Both the position numbers and the translations under genes were made by a program. DNA of 12,224 bases, taken from Solirubrobacteraceae bacterium. GTDB lineage: Bacteria > Actinomycetota > Thermoleophilia > Solirubrobacterales > Solirubrobacteraceae. The first letter of the stretch is position 1, and every line of letters starts with the position of its first letter. The stretch covers positions 1 through 12,224 of the forward strand of contig JALOLQ010000021.1 in assembly GCA_025455895.1 (NCBI GenBank), written 5' to 3'. Below the pieces are notes generated by a model. It was not told where the DNA came from. It ran no database searches and saw only the letters and a program-made list of their open reading frames with translations. Shown one piece after another: positions 1 to 6,804 of the stretch.

Positions 1-5
1 GCGGC

Positions 6-1025
6 TCAGGCCGCGGCGCGGCCGGCGTCCTCGGCCGGCGTGCCGAAGTAGGCGCCGCCGCCGATCGCGCGGTCGAAGCCCGACCAGGCGGCGCCCGGCG
101 CCAGCTCCTTCTCGAGCCGGTCGAAGCTGCCCAGGCGCCCGCCGAGGTTGTCGATCATGTGGACGAGCGTCGCCTCGCGCGTCGCGGGGACGACCGGGCT
201 GCCGTGCTCGAGCGAGCCGTGGTGGCTGAGGATGATGTGGCCGACCGCCTGGGCGAGGTCCGCCGGGAACCCGGGCAGCTCCTCGATCGTGCGGCGCACG
301 CGGTAGTAGCCCAGCGGGATCTCGCCCTGCAGCCGGCCGGCGTCGGTGAGGTCGATCGCGCCGCCGGTCTCGGCGTAGGCGTCGAGCTTGCCGATGTCGT
401 GCAGCAGGGCGCCGGTCACCGCGACGTCGCGGTCGATCCCGGGGAACGTGGCGCTGATCGCGCTGACCGCCTGGGCGACCGAGAGCGCGTGCTCGAGCAG
501 GCCGTGCTCGTAGGCCTGGTGGTAGTGCTTGGCGGCGGGCGCGCGGCGGAAGGCCTCCCAGGTCGGCGTGCCCTCGCCGAGCAGCGCGTCGAGCAGGGCG
601 CGCAGGTGCGGGTTCTGGATCGTCCCCGTGAGCTCGCGCAGGTCGGCCTCCATGCGCTCGGCCGCCTGCGGCGGGCCGTCGCGCAGCGCCGACTCGTCGA
701 ACGATCCCGGCGCCGGCTCGCTGAGCCGCGCGCGGGCCTGCGGGCCCCACTTCGGGTCGACGCTGAACACCCCGCGCACGTGCACCGGGCGGCCCGGCGC
801 GCAGAGCTCGAGGTGGGCGTCGACCTCGTCCCAGACGTTCACGACGAACGCGCCGGTGCGGTCGCCGAGCTGGAGGCGCAGGTAGCGGCCGCCGTCCTTC
901 TTCGTGCGCGCCTCGGCGGACTTGACCAGGAGCACCTGGTCGAGCTGGTGGCCGTCGATGAGGTCGCGGACGAGCACGGGCTCGAGAGTGCCAGGAGGCC
1001 CGGACGGGAGGGCGGTGATGCGCAT
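6..1025 (-). CDS. OB-fold/HD-domain 3'-5' exoribonuclease, YhaM family
   Basis: 339 aa. The N-terminal part (about residues 15-105) looks like an OB-fold nucleic-acid-binding domain (LRLQLGDRTGAFVVNVWD). The C-terminal part (about 165-300) is an HD metal-dependent phosphohydrolase: H168 and H179 (YEHGLLEHALSV), the signature H209-D210 (LLHDIGKLD), H268-H269 (LSHHG) and D292 (HMIDNLGG). This order and length match YhaM/CbfI, a 3'-5' exoribonuclease that trims structured or DNA-RNA substrates in Firmicutes. The cytosolic RNA/DNA processing role here is inferred from that family. An ATG start was chosen; no clear Shine-Dalgarno is seen before it. The start codon lies 17 bases from that of the divergent dehydrogenase gene, so the two promoters must interdigitate. 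The last ten residues are Ala-rich and nonconserved. An HD hydrolase acting on another nucleotide is the main alternative. Confidence 0.85.
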   Translation of the reverse strand: MRITALPSGPPGTLEPVLVRDLIDGHQLDQVLLVKSAEARTKKDGGRYLRLQLGDRTGAFVVNVWDEVDAHLELCAPGRPVHVRGVFSVDPKWGPQARARLSEPAPGSFDESALRDGPPQAAERMEADLRELTGTIQNPHLRALLDALLGEGTPTWEAFRRAPAAKHYHQAYEHGLLEHALSVAQAVSAISATFPGIDRDVAVTGALLHDIGKLDAYAETGGAIDLTDAGRLQGEIPLGYYRVRRTIEELPGFPADLAQAVGHIILSHHGSLEHGSPVVPATREATLVHMIDNLGGRLGSFDRLEKELAPGAAWSGFDRAIGGGAYFGTPAEDAGRAAA

Positions 1026-1030
1026 ATGCT
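1025..1030 (+). promoter_or_regulatory. Candidate -10 element of the dehydrogenase gene
   Basis: TATGCT fits the TANNNT pattern of sigma-70-type -10 elements and ends 12 bases before the ATG at 1043, giving a predicted leader of about 5 bases. Its first base is also the first base of the opposite-strand start codon at 1023-1025. No convincing -35 is visible. The same spacing logic recurs at four other genes in the window. Confidence 0.4.
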
Positions 1031-1042
1031 CGCGGTCGCGGC

Positions 1043-1738
1043 ATGACCGGGCCCTCTGACACGCGCACGGCGATCATCACCGGAGGCACCGGCGGGCTCG
1101 GCGCCGCCGTGACGGCGCGGTTCCTCGAGGAGGGCTGGCGCGTCGTGGTGCCGTGGGTCGCGGAGGCCGAGCTCGAGCGGGTCCCGCCGCGCGACGGGCT
1201 CGAGCTGGTCCGCGCCGACCTGTTCGACCCGGGCTCGGCGGCCGCGGTCGCACGTGCCGCCGGCGCCTCCACCCGCGCGGTGGTGAACCTCGTCGGGGGG
1301 TTCGCTGCGGGCGGGCGCCTGCACGAGACGAGCGCCGACGTGCTCGACGAGCAGCTGCGCCTGAACCTGCGGCCCGCCTGGCTGGTGACCGCGGCGGCGC
1401 TGCCGGCGATGCTCGCCGCCGGCGAGGGCGCGATCGTCTGCGTCTCCTCGCGCGCGGCGCTCCGGCCGTTCCCCGGCGGCGCGGCCTACGCGGTCGCCAA
1501 GCGCGCGGTGCTCGGGCTGGTCGACGCCCTGCACGCCGAGTACGCCGGGGACGGGATCCGCGCCAACGCGGTGCTGCCGTCGGTGATCGACACGCCCGGC
1601 AACCGCGCCGCGATGCCGGACGCGGACCCCGCCACCTGGGTGCCGCCGGCCCGCCTGGCGGCGACGATCGCCTACCTGTGCTCCCCGGGCGCCGCCGACA
1701 CCAGCGGCGCCCACGTCCCCGTCTACGGGAGGGCCTGA
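1043..1738 (+). CDS. Short-chain dehydrogenase/reductase (SDR)
   Basis: 231 aa, a normal length for a classical single-domain SDR with a Rossmann fold using NAD(H) or NADP(H). Visible motifs: the glycine-rich nucleotide loop TGGTGGLG (residues 13-20), N82-x-x-G-G in place of the usual NNAG, N108, the catalytic Ser in VSS (S135/S136), and Y149-x-x-x-K153 (YAVAK). After the second beta strand comes P37-W38, with neither the Asp of NAD enzymes nor the Arg of NADP enzymes, so cofactor choice cannot be read. The substrate is unknown. The kinase gene starts one base after the stop and its ribosome-binding site lies inside this reading frame, so the two are probably co-transcribed and translationally linked, hinting at sugar or polyol chemistry. 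Confidence 0.88.
   Translation: MTGPSDTRTAIITGGTGGLGAAVTARFLEEGWRVVVPWVAEAELERVPPRDGLELVRADLFDPGSAAAVARAAGASTRAVVNLVGGFAAGGRLHETSADVLDEQLRLNLRPAWLVTAAALPAMLAAGEGAIVCVSSRAALRPFPGGAAYAVAKRAVLGLVDALHAEYAGDGIRANAVLPSVIDTPGNRAAMPDADPATWVPPARLAATIAYLCSPGAADTSGAHVPVYGRA
1727..1733 (+). promoter_or_regulatory. Strong ribosome-binding site of the ROK kinase
   Basis: GGGAGGG lies 6 bases before the ATG at 1740 and within the last codons of the dehydrogenase gene. It fixes the kinase start, which would otherwise be doubtful because the first 25 residues are a nonconserved Pro/Ala-rich stretch. Confidence 0.75.
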
Positions 1739-1739
1739 C

Positions 1740-2762
1740 ATGCCGCTCGGCCGCCGCCGCACCGCCCCGGACCCGCCGGTCGCCCCATCGCCGCCCGCGC
1801 CCACGCCCGCGCTGCGCGGGGGCGTCGACCTCGGCGGCACGAAGATCCAGGCGCTCGTCCTCGACGAGGCCCACACCGTGCTCGGCCGGGCGCGCCTGGA
1901 GACCCCGCGCGAGGGCGGCCCCGAGGCCGTCACCGGCGCGGTCGCCGCGGCGCTCGGCGAGGCGCTCGCGGCGGCGGGCGCCGAGGCCGGCGGGCTGCGC
2001 GGCATCGGCGTCGGCACCCCGGGCGCGGTCGACGCGACGGCCGGCACCGTCGCCAACGCCCGCAACCTCCCGGACTGGATCGAGCCCTATCCCTTCGCCG
2101 CCGAGCTCTCGCGCCGGCTGGCCGACGTGCCCGTCGCGCTCGGCAACGACGTGGACGTGGCGATCCGTGGCGAGCACGCGCTCGGGGCCGGCCGCGGCCA
2201 CGACGAGCTGCTCGGCGTCTGGTGGGGCACCGGCGTCGGCGGCGGCCTCGTGCTCGGCGGGCGGATGTGGGCCGGGCGGGGCTTCGCCGGCGAGTTCGGC
2301 CACCTGGTCGTCCGCCGCGGCGGCGCGCTGTGCGGCTGCGGCAACCGCGGCTGCGTGGAGGCCTACGCCGGGCGCAAGAGCATGGAGGCCTGGGTGCGCC
2401 GCCGCGAGGCCAAGGGCGAGCGGACCGACCTCTTCCGGCTGATGGAGAAGCACGACAAGGACCGGCTCACGAGCGGCATCTGGTGGCGCGCGGTGCGCGA
2501 CGAGGACCCGCTGGCGCTGCGCGCGGTCGAGCGCGCGCTGCAGGCGCTCGGGGCCGGCATCGCCTCCGCGGTGAACCTGCTCGACCTGCCGCTGGTGATC
2601 ATCGGCGGGGGGATGGGGGACCGGTTCTTCGCCACCCACGGCGACCAGATCGCCCAGTACACGCACGAGAGCCTGTTCCGCGCCGGCTCGCCGCCCGCGA
2701 TCGTCCCGGGCGCGCTCGGCGACGACGCCGGGGCGCTCGGCGCGGCGCTGCTCCTCGGCTGA
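1740..2762 (+). CDS. ROK-family sugar kinase (glucokinase-like)
   Basis: 340 aa. An N-terminal Pro/Ala-rich extension (1-25) precedes the actin-like ATPase fold. DLGGTK (30-35) is the phosphate-1 motif; GNDVDVA (135-141) carries the presumed catalytic base D137; GTGVGGG (163-169) is the phosphate-2 loop; GEFGH (184-188) carries E185 and H188. C198-G-C200-G-N-R-G-C205-x-E207 is the ROK zinc-binding signature, so with H188 the structural zinc site is complete. GGGMG near 289-293 is the adenosine loop. ROK kinases phosphorylate glucose, N-acetylglucosamine, mannose or similar sugars with ATP or sometimes polyphosphate; the exact sugar is not readable. There is no DNA-binding helix-turn-helix, so this is an enzyme rather than a NagC/XylR-type repressor. 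It likely forms an operon with the preceding dehydrogenase (1-base gap). Confidence 0.9.
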   Translation: MPLGRRRTAPDPPVAPSPPAPTPALRGGVDLGGTKIQALVLDEAHTVLGRARLETPREGGPEAVTGAVAAALGEALAAAGAEAGGLRGIGVGTPGAVDATAGTVANARNLPDWIEPYPFAAELSRRLADVPVALGNDVDVAIRGEHALGAGRGHDELLGVWWGTGVGGGLVLGGRMWAGRGFAGEFGHLVVRRGGALCGCGNRGCVEAYAGRKSMEAWVRRREAKGERTDLFRLMEKHDKDRLTSGIWWRAVRDEDPLALRAVERALQALGAGIASAVNLLDLPLVIIGGGMGDRFFATHGDQIAQYTHESLFRAGSPPAIVPGALGDDAGALGAALLLG

Positions 2763-2763
2763 T

Positions 2764-2779
2764 CCGCAGCGGGCTGCGG
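2764..2779 (+). terminator. Stem-loop just after the kinase gene, probable terminator
   Basis: CCGCAGC (2764-2770) and GCTGCGG (2773-2779) form a perfect 7-bp stem beginning one base after the kinase stop codon. As RNA the closing pair would open to a 4-base loop. There is no U-tract, as is common for actinobacterial terminators. A second GCTGCGGA copy follows at 2784. It separates the dehydrogenase-kinase pair from the next promoter. Confidence 0.45.
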
Positions 2780-2812
2780 AAAGCTGCGGAGCCGCGCGCC
2801 CGCCCGGTCGGG

Positions 2813-2818
2813 TACACC
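2813..2818 (+). promoter_or_regulatory. Candidate -10 element for leaderless alpha/beta hydrolase mRNA
   Basis: TACACC ends exactly 7 bases before the GTG at 2826, so transcription would begin at or next to the start codon. There is no Shine-Dalgarno in the space between, which supports a leaderless message. The -35 region is not recognisable. Confidence 0.5.
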
Positions 2819-2825
2819 TTCCCGC

Positions 2826-3701
2826 GTGAGGGAACCACTGATCGAGCATCGGCTCGAGCTCGCGGGCTTCGGCACGCGGGCGCTCGAGCTGGAGGGCGAG
2901 GGACCGCCCGTCCTGCTGATCCACGGCTTCGCCGACTCGGCGGACACGTGGCGGCTGACGCTCGACCGCCTCGCCGCCGAGGGCCGGCGGGCGCTGGCGA
3001 TCGACCTGCCCGGATTCGGCGAGGCCGACCCGCTGCGGCCGAAGGGCCCGGTGCTCGAGCAGTACGACGAGGTCGTCGCCGAGGCGATCGCGCACCTCGC
3101 CGAGGACGGGGGCCGCGTGATCGTCGCCGGCAACTCGCTCGGCGGCTGCATGACGCTGCGGATCGGCTCGCGTGCCGACCTGCCGCTCGCCGGGCTCGTG
3201 CCCGTCGCCCCCGCCGGGCTCGACATGCCGCGCTGGTTCCAGATCATCGAGCGCGATCTCGTGGTCCGCGGCCTGCTCGGCTCGCCGGTGCCGATGCCCG
3301 GGGCCGTGGTCCGGCGGATGGTCGGCGAGGCCTACCGCCAGCTCGCGTTCGCGCGCCCGCGCGCGGCCCCCGGCGACCTCGTGCGCTCGTTCACCCGCCA
3401 CCACGCGGACGCCCGCGCGGTCTCGCGGTTCCTCGACGTCGGCCGGCGGATGCTGCCGGAGCTCAGCATCGACGCGTTCGAGCTCGAGCGGATCTCGGTC
3501 CCGCTGCTGCTCGTCTGGGGCGACCGCGACCGGATGGTCTCCTGCCGCGGCGCCCGCCACGTGCTCGACGCGGTGTCGGGCGCGCGCTACGAGGAGCTGG
3601 CCGGCTGCGGGCACTGCCCCCAGCTCGAGGAGCCCGGGCGCTTCGGCGACCTGCTGCTGGGCTTCGCGGCCGAGCGCGCACGCGCCACGAGCGCCGCCTG
3701 A
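2826..3701 (+). CDS. Alpha/beta-fold hydrolase
   Basis: 291 aa with a GTG start. Oxyanion-hole motif HGFADSADTW (33-42), nucleophile elbow G102-N-S104-L-G-G107, acid D235 in WGDRDRMV, and catalytic H263 in GCGHCPQLEEP make a complete Ser-Asp-His triad in canonical order. A helical lid occupies about 135-215. There is no signal peptide or membrane segment, so it should be cytosolic. The family includes esterases, C-C hydrolases, haloperoxidase-like enzymes and epoxide hydrolases; the retained Ser104 and the GNSLGG elbow fit an esterase or meta-cleavage-product-hydrolase type, but the substrate cannot be assigned. The start is supported by the -10-like TACACC 7 bases upstream. The next gene encodes another alpha/beta protein but has its own promoter-like hexamer. 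Confidence 0.87.
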   Translation: MREPLIEHRLELAGFGTRALELEGEGPPVLLIHGFADSADTWRLTLDRLAAEGRRALAIDLPGFGEADPLRPKGPVLEQYDEVVAEAIAHLAEDGGRVIVAGNSLGGCMTLRIGSRADLPLAGLVPVAPAGLDMPRWFQIIERDLVVRGLLGSPVPMPGAVVRRMVGEAYRQLAFARPRAAPGDLVRSFTRHHADARAVSRFLDVGRRMLPELSIDAFELERISVPLLLVWGDRDRMVSCRGARHVLDAVSGARYEELAGCGHCPQLEEPGRFGDLLLGFAAERARATSAA

Positions 3702-3740
3702 CCCGGCCGGTCCGGATCTCCGCCGCGTACCCCGCGGGCA

Positions 3741-3746
3741 TACACT
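3741..3746 (+). promoter_or_regulatory. Candidate -10 element of the PhaC-like gene
   Basis: TACACT lies 11 bases before the ATG at 3758, predicting a leader of only about 4-5 bases. No Shine-Dalgarno is present. It differs by one base from the hexamer before the preceding hydrolase gene. Confidence 0.5.
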
Positions 3747-3757
3747 CGAACCGCACC

Positions 3758-4861
3758 ATGGAGCTCCCCCCGAACCCCGACAGCCTCGGACGGGCCGCGG
3801 CGAACGCCTACGACAAGGTGTTCCGCGGCGGCGTCGCCGATCTGCGCCGCACCCCGGCGCGGATCATCGACGAGGCGCCCAAGCGGGTGATCTACCGCTA
3901 CCTCGCCGCGCGCGAGGAGGACCAGCACGAGCTGCCCGTGCTGTTCGTGCCGCCGCTGGCGGCGCCGACGATCAGCTTCGACCTGCGCCGCGGATGCTCG
4001 ATGGCCGAGCACTTCATCGCGATGGGGCACCCGACGTACCTCGTCGAGTACGGCTCGATCGCGTTCTCCGACCGTGACCTCGGGCTCGAGTTCTGGGTCC
4101 GCGACGTGCTCCCGAACGCCGTGCGCCGGGTCAGCGAGGACAGCGGCGGCAAGCCGGTCCAGCTGCTCGGCTGGTGCCTGGGCGGGATCATGGCGCTGCT
4201 CAGCGTCGCCGGCGATCCGAAGCTCCCGGTCGCCTCGGTCTCCACCGTGGCGAGCCCGTTCGACTTCGCGCAGGTGCGCCTCGCCGCGCCGATCCGCGCC
4301 GCGAGCAACGTCACGAACGGCTTCCTGGGCTCGGCGATCTACAAGACCTTCGGAGGCGCGCCCGCGCCGCTGGTCAAGTGGGCCTTCCAGCTGACCTCGA
4401 TCGACAAGTACCTCACCAAGCCGCTGGCGATCGCCACGCACCTCGACGACCGCGACTTCCTCGCCCAGATCGAGGCGGTCGATCACTTCATGGCCCACAT
4501 GCACGCCTATCCCGGGCGGACGATGGGCCAGCTCTACCACCGCTTCTTCCGCGTGAACGACCTCGCCGACGGCGATCTCGACCTCGGCGACGGGCAGGGG
4601 ATGATCGACCTCGCGGACGTCGACGTGCCGGTGCTCGTGGTCGCCGGCGAGACCGACGTGCTCGCGCCGCGCCCCGCGGTGCACCACGTCGCGGAGCTGC
4701 TCACCGGCGCGCCCGAGGTGCGCCTGGAGACCGCACCGGGCGGGCACCTCGGCGTGCTCACGGGCCGCGGCGCGGCGAAGACGACGTGGGCGTGGATCGA
4801 CGACTTCCTCGCCGAGACCTCGCGCTCGTACCGGCGGCCCGCGCTGCGGGTCGTCGCCTGA
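3758..4861 (+). CDS. PhaC-like polyhydroxyalkanoate synthase / alpha-beta hydrolase
   Basis: 367 aa. The nucleophile motif is G138-W-C140-L-G-G143, with Cys instead of Ser as in polyhydroxyalkanoate synthases (G-x-C-x-G-G). The acid is D300 in GETDVLAP and the histidine H330 in PGGHLGVLTGR. This order and spacing (140/300/330) closely resemble the Cys149-Asp302-His331 triad of class III PhaC, and the length fits class III. VLFVPPLAAPTISFDLR (61-77) is the beta strand and loop before the core. Class III enzymes polymerise hydroxyacyl-CoA and normally need a PhaE partner; neither PhaE nor thiolase, reductase or phasin genes are in the window, so polymer synthesis is an inference and a distinct acyltransferase role is possible. 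The start was set at ATG 3758 because a -10-like TACACT sits 11 bases upstream and homology-like sequence begins after it. Confidence 0.75.
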   Translation: MELPPNPDSLGRAAANAYDKVFRGGVADLRRTPARIIDEAPKRVIYRYLAAREEDQHELPVLFVPPLAAPTISFDLRRGCSMAEHFIAMGHPTYLVEYGSIAFSDRDLGLEFWVRDVLPNAVRRVSEDSGGKPVQLLGWCLGGIMALLSVAGDPKLPVASVSTVASPFDFAQVRLAAPIRAASNVTNGFLGSAIYKTFGGAPAPLVKWAFQLTSIDKYLTKPLAIATHLDDRDFLAQIEAVDHFMAHMHAYPGRTMGQLYHRFFRVNDLADGDLDLGDGQGMIDLADVDVPVLVVAGETDVLAPRPAVHHVAELLTGAPEVRLETAPGGHLGVLTGRGAAKTTWAWIDDFLAETSRSYRRPALRVVA

Positions 4862-4887
4862 GCGCCGCAGCGCCTGAACGCCTGCTT

Positions 4888-4904
4888 GCGCACCGCCGGT
4901 GCGC
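4888..4904. promoter_or_regulatory. 17-bp palindrome: operator or terminator
   Basis: GCGCACC (4888-4894) and GGTGCGC (4898-4904) are perfect inverted repeats around GCC. It starts 26 bases after the PhaC-like stop and ends 7 bases before the -10-like TACCCT of the transpeptidase gene. It could be a U-tract-less terminator for the upstream gene, or an operator in the -35/spacer region of the downstream gene; the sequence cannot choose between them. Confidence 0.4.
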
Positions 4905-4911
4905 GCGCCAC

Positions 4912-4917
4912 TACCCT
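4912..4917 (+). promoter_or_regulatory. Candidate -10 element of the L,D-transpeptidase gene
   Basis: TACCCT ends 9 bases before the ATG at 4927, predicting a near-leaderless message. TTGCGC at 4886-4891 resembles a -35 but is 20 bases away, longer than ideal, and overlaps the palindrome at 4888-4904. Confidence 0.45.
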
Positions 4918-4926
4918 CGGCTGCGT

Positions 4927-5952
4927 ATGTCCGCCGCCTCCCGCCTGTGCCGGCTCGCCGCCGCCGGCAGCCTCTGCCTCGCCGTGCTGCCCGCGTCGCC
5001 CGCGCTCGCGCAGGACCCGCCGCGCATCGCCGCCGGGGTCTTCGCCGGGGGCGTCGAGCTCGGCGGCCTGACCGCCGACGAGGCCGCCGCGCGCCTCCAG
5101 GAGCGCCTCGGGCCGCGGCTCGCCGAGCCGGTCGTCGTGCGCACCGCCGGGAAGCGCTTCACGCTCGCCCCGTCCGAGGCGAAGCTGACCTTCGACGCGC
5201 GCACCACCGCCAGGCGCGCGCTCGCCGCGGCGAAGCCCTCGCCGGTCCCCGCGGCCGGCGGCGCGGCGTTCGGGGGCGACGTCCCGCTCGCCCTGCGCCA
5301 CGCCCGGATCCCGGTGAAGGCGTTCGCCCAGCGCGTGGCCGCCGCGGTCGCCCGCGCGCCGCGTGACGCGACGCTGCGGATCGGGCTGCGCAAGCTGCAC
5401 GTCTCGCGCGCGCGGACCGGCGTGGCGGTCGATCCCGCGGCGCTCGCCGCGAAGGTCGACGCGGCGCTCGACGCACCGCTCGCCTCGCGGCTCGTGCGCC
5501 AGAACGCGCGCACCGTCTACCCGCAGACGAACGCCGACGACCTGCGCGCCCAGTACCGCACGGTGGTCACCGTGAGCAAGCGCGAGTTCAAGCTGCGCCT
5601 CTTCAAGGACCTCAAGCTCCGCAAGACCTACCCCGTCGCGATCGGCCAGTCCGCCTACCCGACGCCCGAGGGGCGCTACCGCATCCAGGACAAGCAGGTG
5701 AACCCGGTGTGGTCGGTGCCGAACAGCCCGTGGGCCGGCGAGCTCGGCGGCACGACGGTCGCCGGCGGCTCGGCGGCCAATCCGCTGAAGGCCCGCTGGA
5801 TGGGCATCGTCAACGGCGTCGGGATCCACGGCACCGGCGATGACGCCTCGATCGGGTCGGCCGCCTCGCACGGCTGCATCCGGATGCACGTCTGGCACGT
5901 GAAGGACCTGTACCCGCGGGTCCCGGTCGGCGCGCCCGTCGTCATCCGCTGA
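4927..5952 (+). CDS. Secreted L,D-transpeptidase (YkuD domain) with peptidoglycan-binding-like domain
   Basis: 341 aa. A Sec signal peptide spans 1-28 (basic start, hydrophobic core, PALA cleavage before Q29); the cysteines in it do not form a good lipobox. Residues about 38-160 resemble the PG_binding_4 type domain (GVFAGGVELGGLTADEAAARL). The C-terminal YkuD catalytic domain (about 210-341) has H301 in GIHGTG and the signature S314-H-G-C317-I-R319, with C317 the acyl-enzyme nucleophile. Such enzymes make 3-3 cross-links in peptidoglycan or attach proteins to it, outside the cytoplasmic membrane; they resist most penicillins. The mature protein is probably free in or bound to the wall, as no C-terminal anchor is seen. 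It appears to be transcribed alone from the promoter at 4912. Confidence 0.92.
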   Translation: MSAASRLCRLAAAGSLCLAVLPASPALAQDPPRIAAGVFAGGVELGGLTADEAAARLQERLGPRLAEPVVVRTAGKRFTLAPSEAKLTFDARTTARRALAAAKPSPVPAAGGAAFGGDVPLALRHARIPVKAFAQRVAAAVARAPRDATLRIGLRKLHVSRARTGVAVDPAALAAKVDAALDAPLASRLVRQNARTVYPQTNADDLRAQYRTVVTVSKREFKLRLFKDLKLRKTYPVAIGQSAYPTPEGRYRIQDKQVNPVWSVPNSPWAGELGGTTVAGGSAANPLKARWMGIVNGVGIHGTGDDASIGSAASHGCIRMHVWHVKDLYPRVPVGAPVVIR

Positions 5953-5990
5953 GCGGGAAAACCCCGGTTCCCGGCGGGGGAGCCGTGTGG

Positions 5991-5996
5991 TATCCC
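5991..5996 (+). promoter_or_regulatory. Candidate -10 element for leaderless fatty acid hydroxylase mRNA
   Basis: TATCCC ends exactly 7 bases before the GTG at 6004, the same spacing as the TACACC/GTG pair at 2813-2826. No Shine-Dalgarno lies between. An ATG at 5997 is in another reading frame and is not the start. Confidence 0.5.
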
Positions 5997-6003
5997 ATGC
6001 GGC

Positions 6004-6663
6004 GTGAGCCTGCTCGAAGCACCGCCGCGGGTGGACCCGGACTCGATGTCCCGGCAGGAGTACCTCAAGGCCTCCCCGCCGATGTTCGGCCCGGCCTGGA
6101 TGGACCGGCTCACGCGGGTGCATGTCGCCGTCGTCCCCGCGATCTTCGTGCCGGCGATCCTCGTGTTCGCGGTGCTCGCGCTGCGCGAGATCGCCTGGTG
6201 GGAGACGCTGCTGCTGATCGGCGCCGGCTATGTCGTGTGGACGCTCACCGAGTACTGGCTGCACCGGCTCGTCTTCCACTTCGAGCCCGACCACCCGGTC
6301 GGCGCGCGGCTGCACTGGATGATCCACGGCGTCCACCACGACCACCCGAACGACCCGCTGCGGCTCGTCATGCCGCCGTCCGCGTCGCTGCCGCTGGCGG
6401 CGATCTTCGCGCTGCTCTTCCAGGCGCTGCTGCCGTTCGCGCAGGCGTGCGCGCTCTCGGCCGGGTTCTTCGCGGGCTACCTGGCCTACGACATGCTCCA
6501 CTACTACGTGCACCACCGTCGCCCGAAGGGCCCGATCGGCCGCCGGCTGCGCGAGCTGCACATGCGCCATCACTTCCAGGACCACGACCGCGGCTACGGC
6601 GTCTCGGCGCCGTGGTGGGACCGCGTCTTCGGCACCGCGCCGATCGACCGGCGCGAGCCCTAG
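6004..6663 (+). CDS. Membrane fatty acid hydroxylase (sterol desaturase superfamily)
   Basis: 219 aa with a GTG start. The histidine boxes of the di-iron membrane hydroxylase superfamily are all visible: H87-x4-H92 (WLHRLVFH), H104/H108/H111/H112 (HWMIHGVHHDHP), H166/H170/H171 (LHYYVHH) and H186-x-x-H189-H190 (LHMRHH). About four hydrophobic membrane segments occur at 41-61, 66-85, 128-148 and 149-165, with the His boxes on the cytoplasmic face. The HGVHHDHPNDPLRLV stretch is closest to fatty acid 2-hydroxylases (FA2H/Scs7 type), so 2-hydroxylation of an acyl chain in a membrane lipid is the likely reaction, using O2 and reducing power from an electron carrier encoded elsewhere. There is no fused cytochrome b5. 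A carotenoid hydroxylase is a less likely alternative. Confidence 0.87.
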   Translation: MSLLEAPPRVDPDSMSRQEYLKASPPMFGPAWMDRLTRVHVAVVPAIFVPAILVFAVLALREIAWWETLLLIGAGYVVWTLTEYWLHRLVFHFEPDHPVGARLHWMIHGVHHDHPNDPLRLVMPPSASLPLAAIFALLFQALLPFAQACALSAGFFAGYLAYDMLHYYVHHRRPKGPIGRRLRELHMRHHFQDHDRGYGVSAPWWDRVFGTAPIDRREP

Positions 6664-6795
6664 CTGCCCGGGCCGCAACCCTGCCGCCCCGCCCGCGTTC
6701 CCACGAGGACAACACGGCGGTCACACGATCACCACAGGACGCTCAGGCCGGGCGCCGAACCTGCCGATGACGTGTTCCGCCGCCTGATCGACCTC

Positions 6796-6801
6796 GGAGA
6801 G
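6796..6801 (+). promoter_or_regulatory. Ribosome-binding site favouring start at 6805
   Basis: GGAGAG, with its GGAG core 5 bases before ATG 6805, is a good Shine-Dalgarno. The alternative in-frame GTG at 6772 has none and no -10-like hexamer, which decides for the shorter form. Confidence 0.45.
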
Positions 6802-6804
6802 CAC

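Noticed and set aside
1077..3614. Very long open frame on the minus strand opposite the dehydrogenase, kinase and hydrolase genes.
   Set aside because: Its translation is low-complexity Arg/Ala/Pro/Gly sequence without motifs, as expected from the shadow of GC-rich coding DNA; the plus strand carries three genes with complete active-site motifs.
2222..3757. Upstream extension of the PhaC-like reading frame.
   Set aside because: The extension overlaps the kinase and hydrolase genes in another frame and is Arg-rich noise; ATG 3758 has a -10-like hexamer just upstream.
5955..5979. Possible terminator after the transpeptidase gene (GGGAA/TTCCC or CCCCG/CGGGG pairing).
   Set aside because: Only 5-bp stems with 8-base loops and two competing pairings; not above what GC-rich sequence gives by chance.
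4534..6678. Long minus-strand open frame across the transpeptidase and hydroxylase genes.
   Set aside because: Same reason: shadow of two well-supported plus-strand genes, no recognisable domain, no ribosome-binding site.
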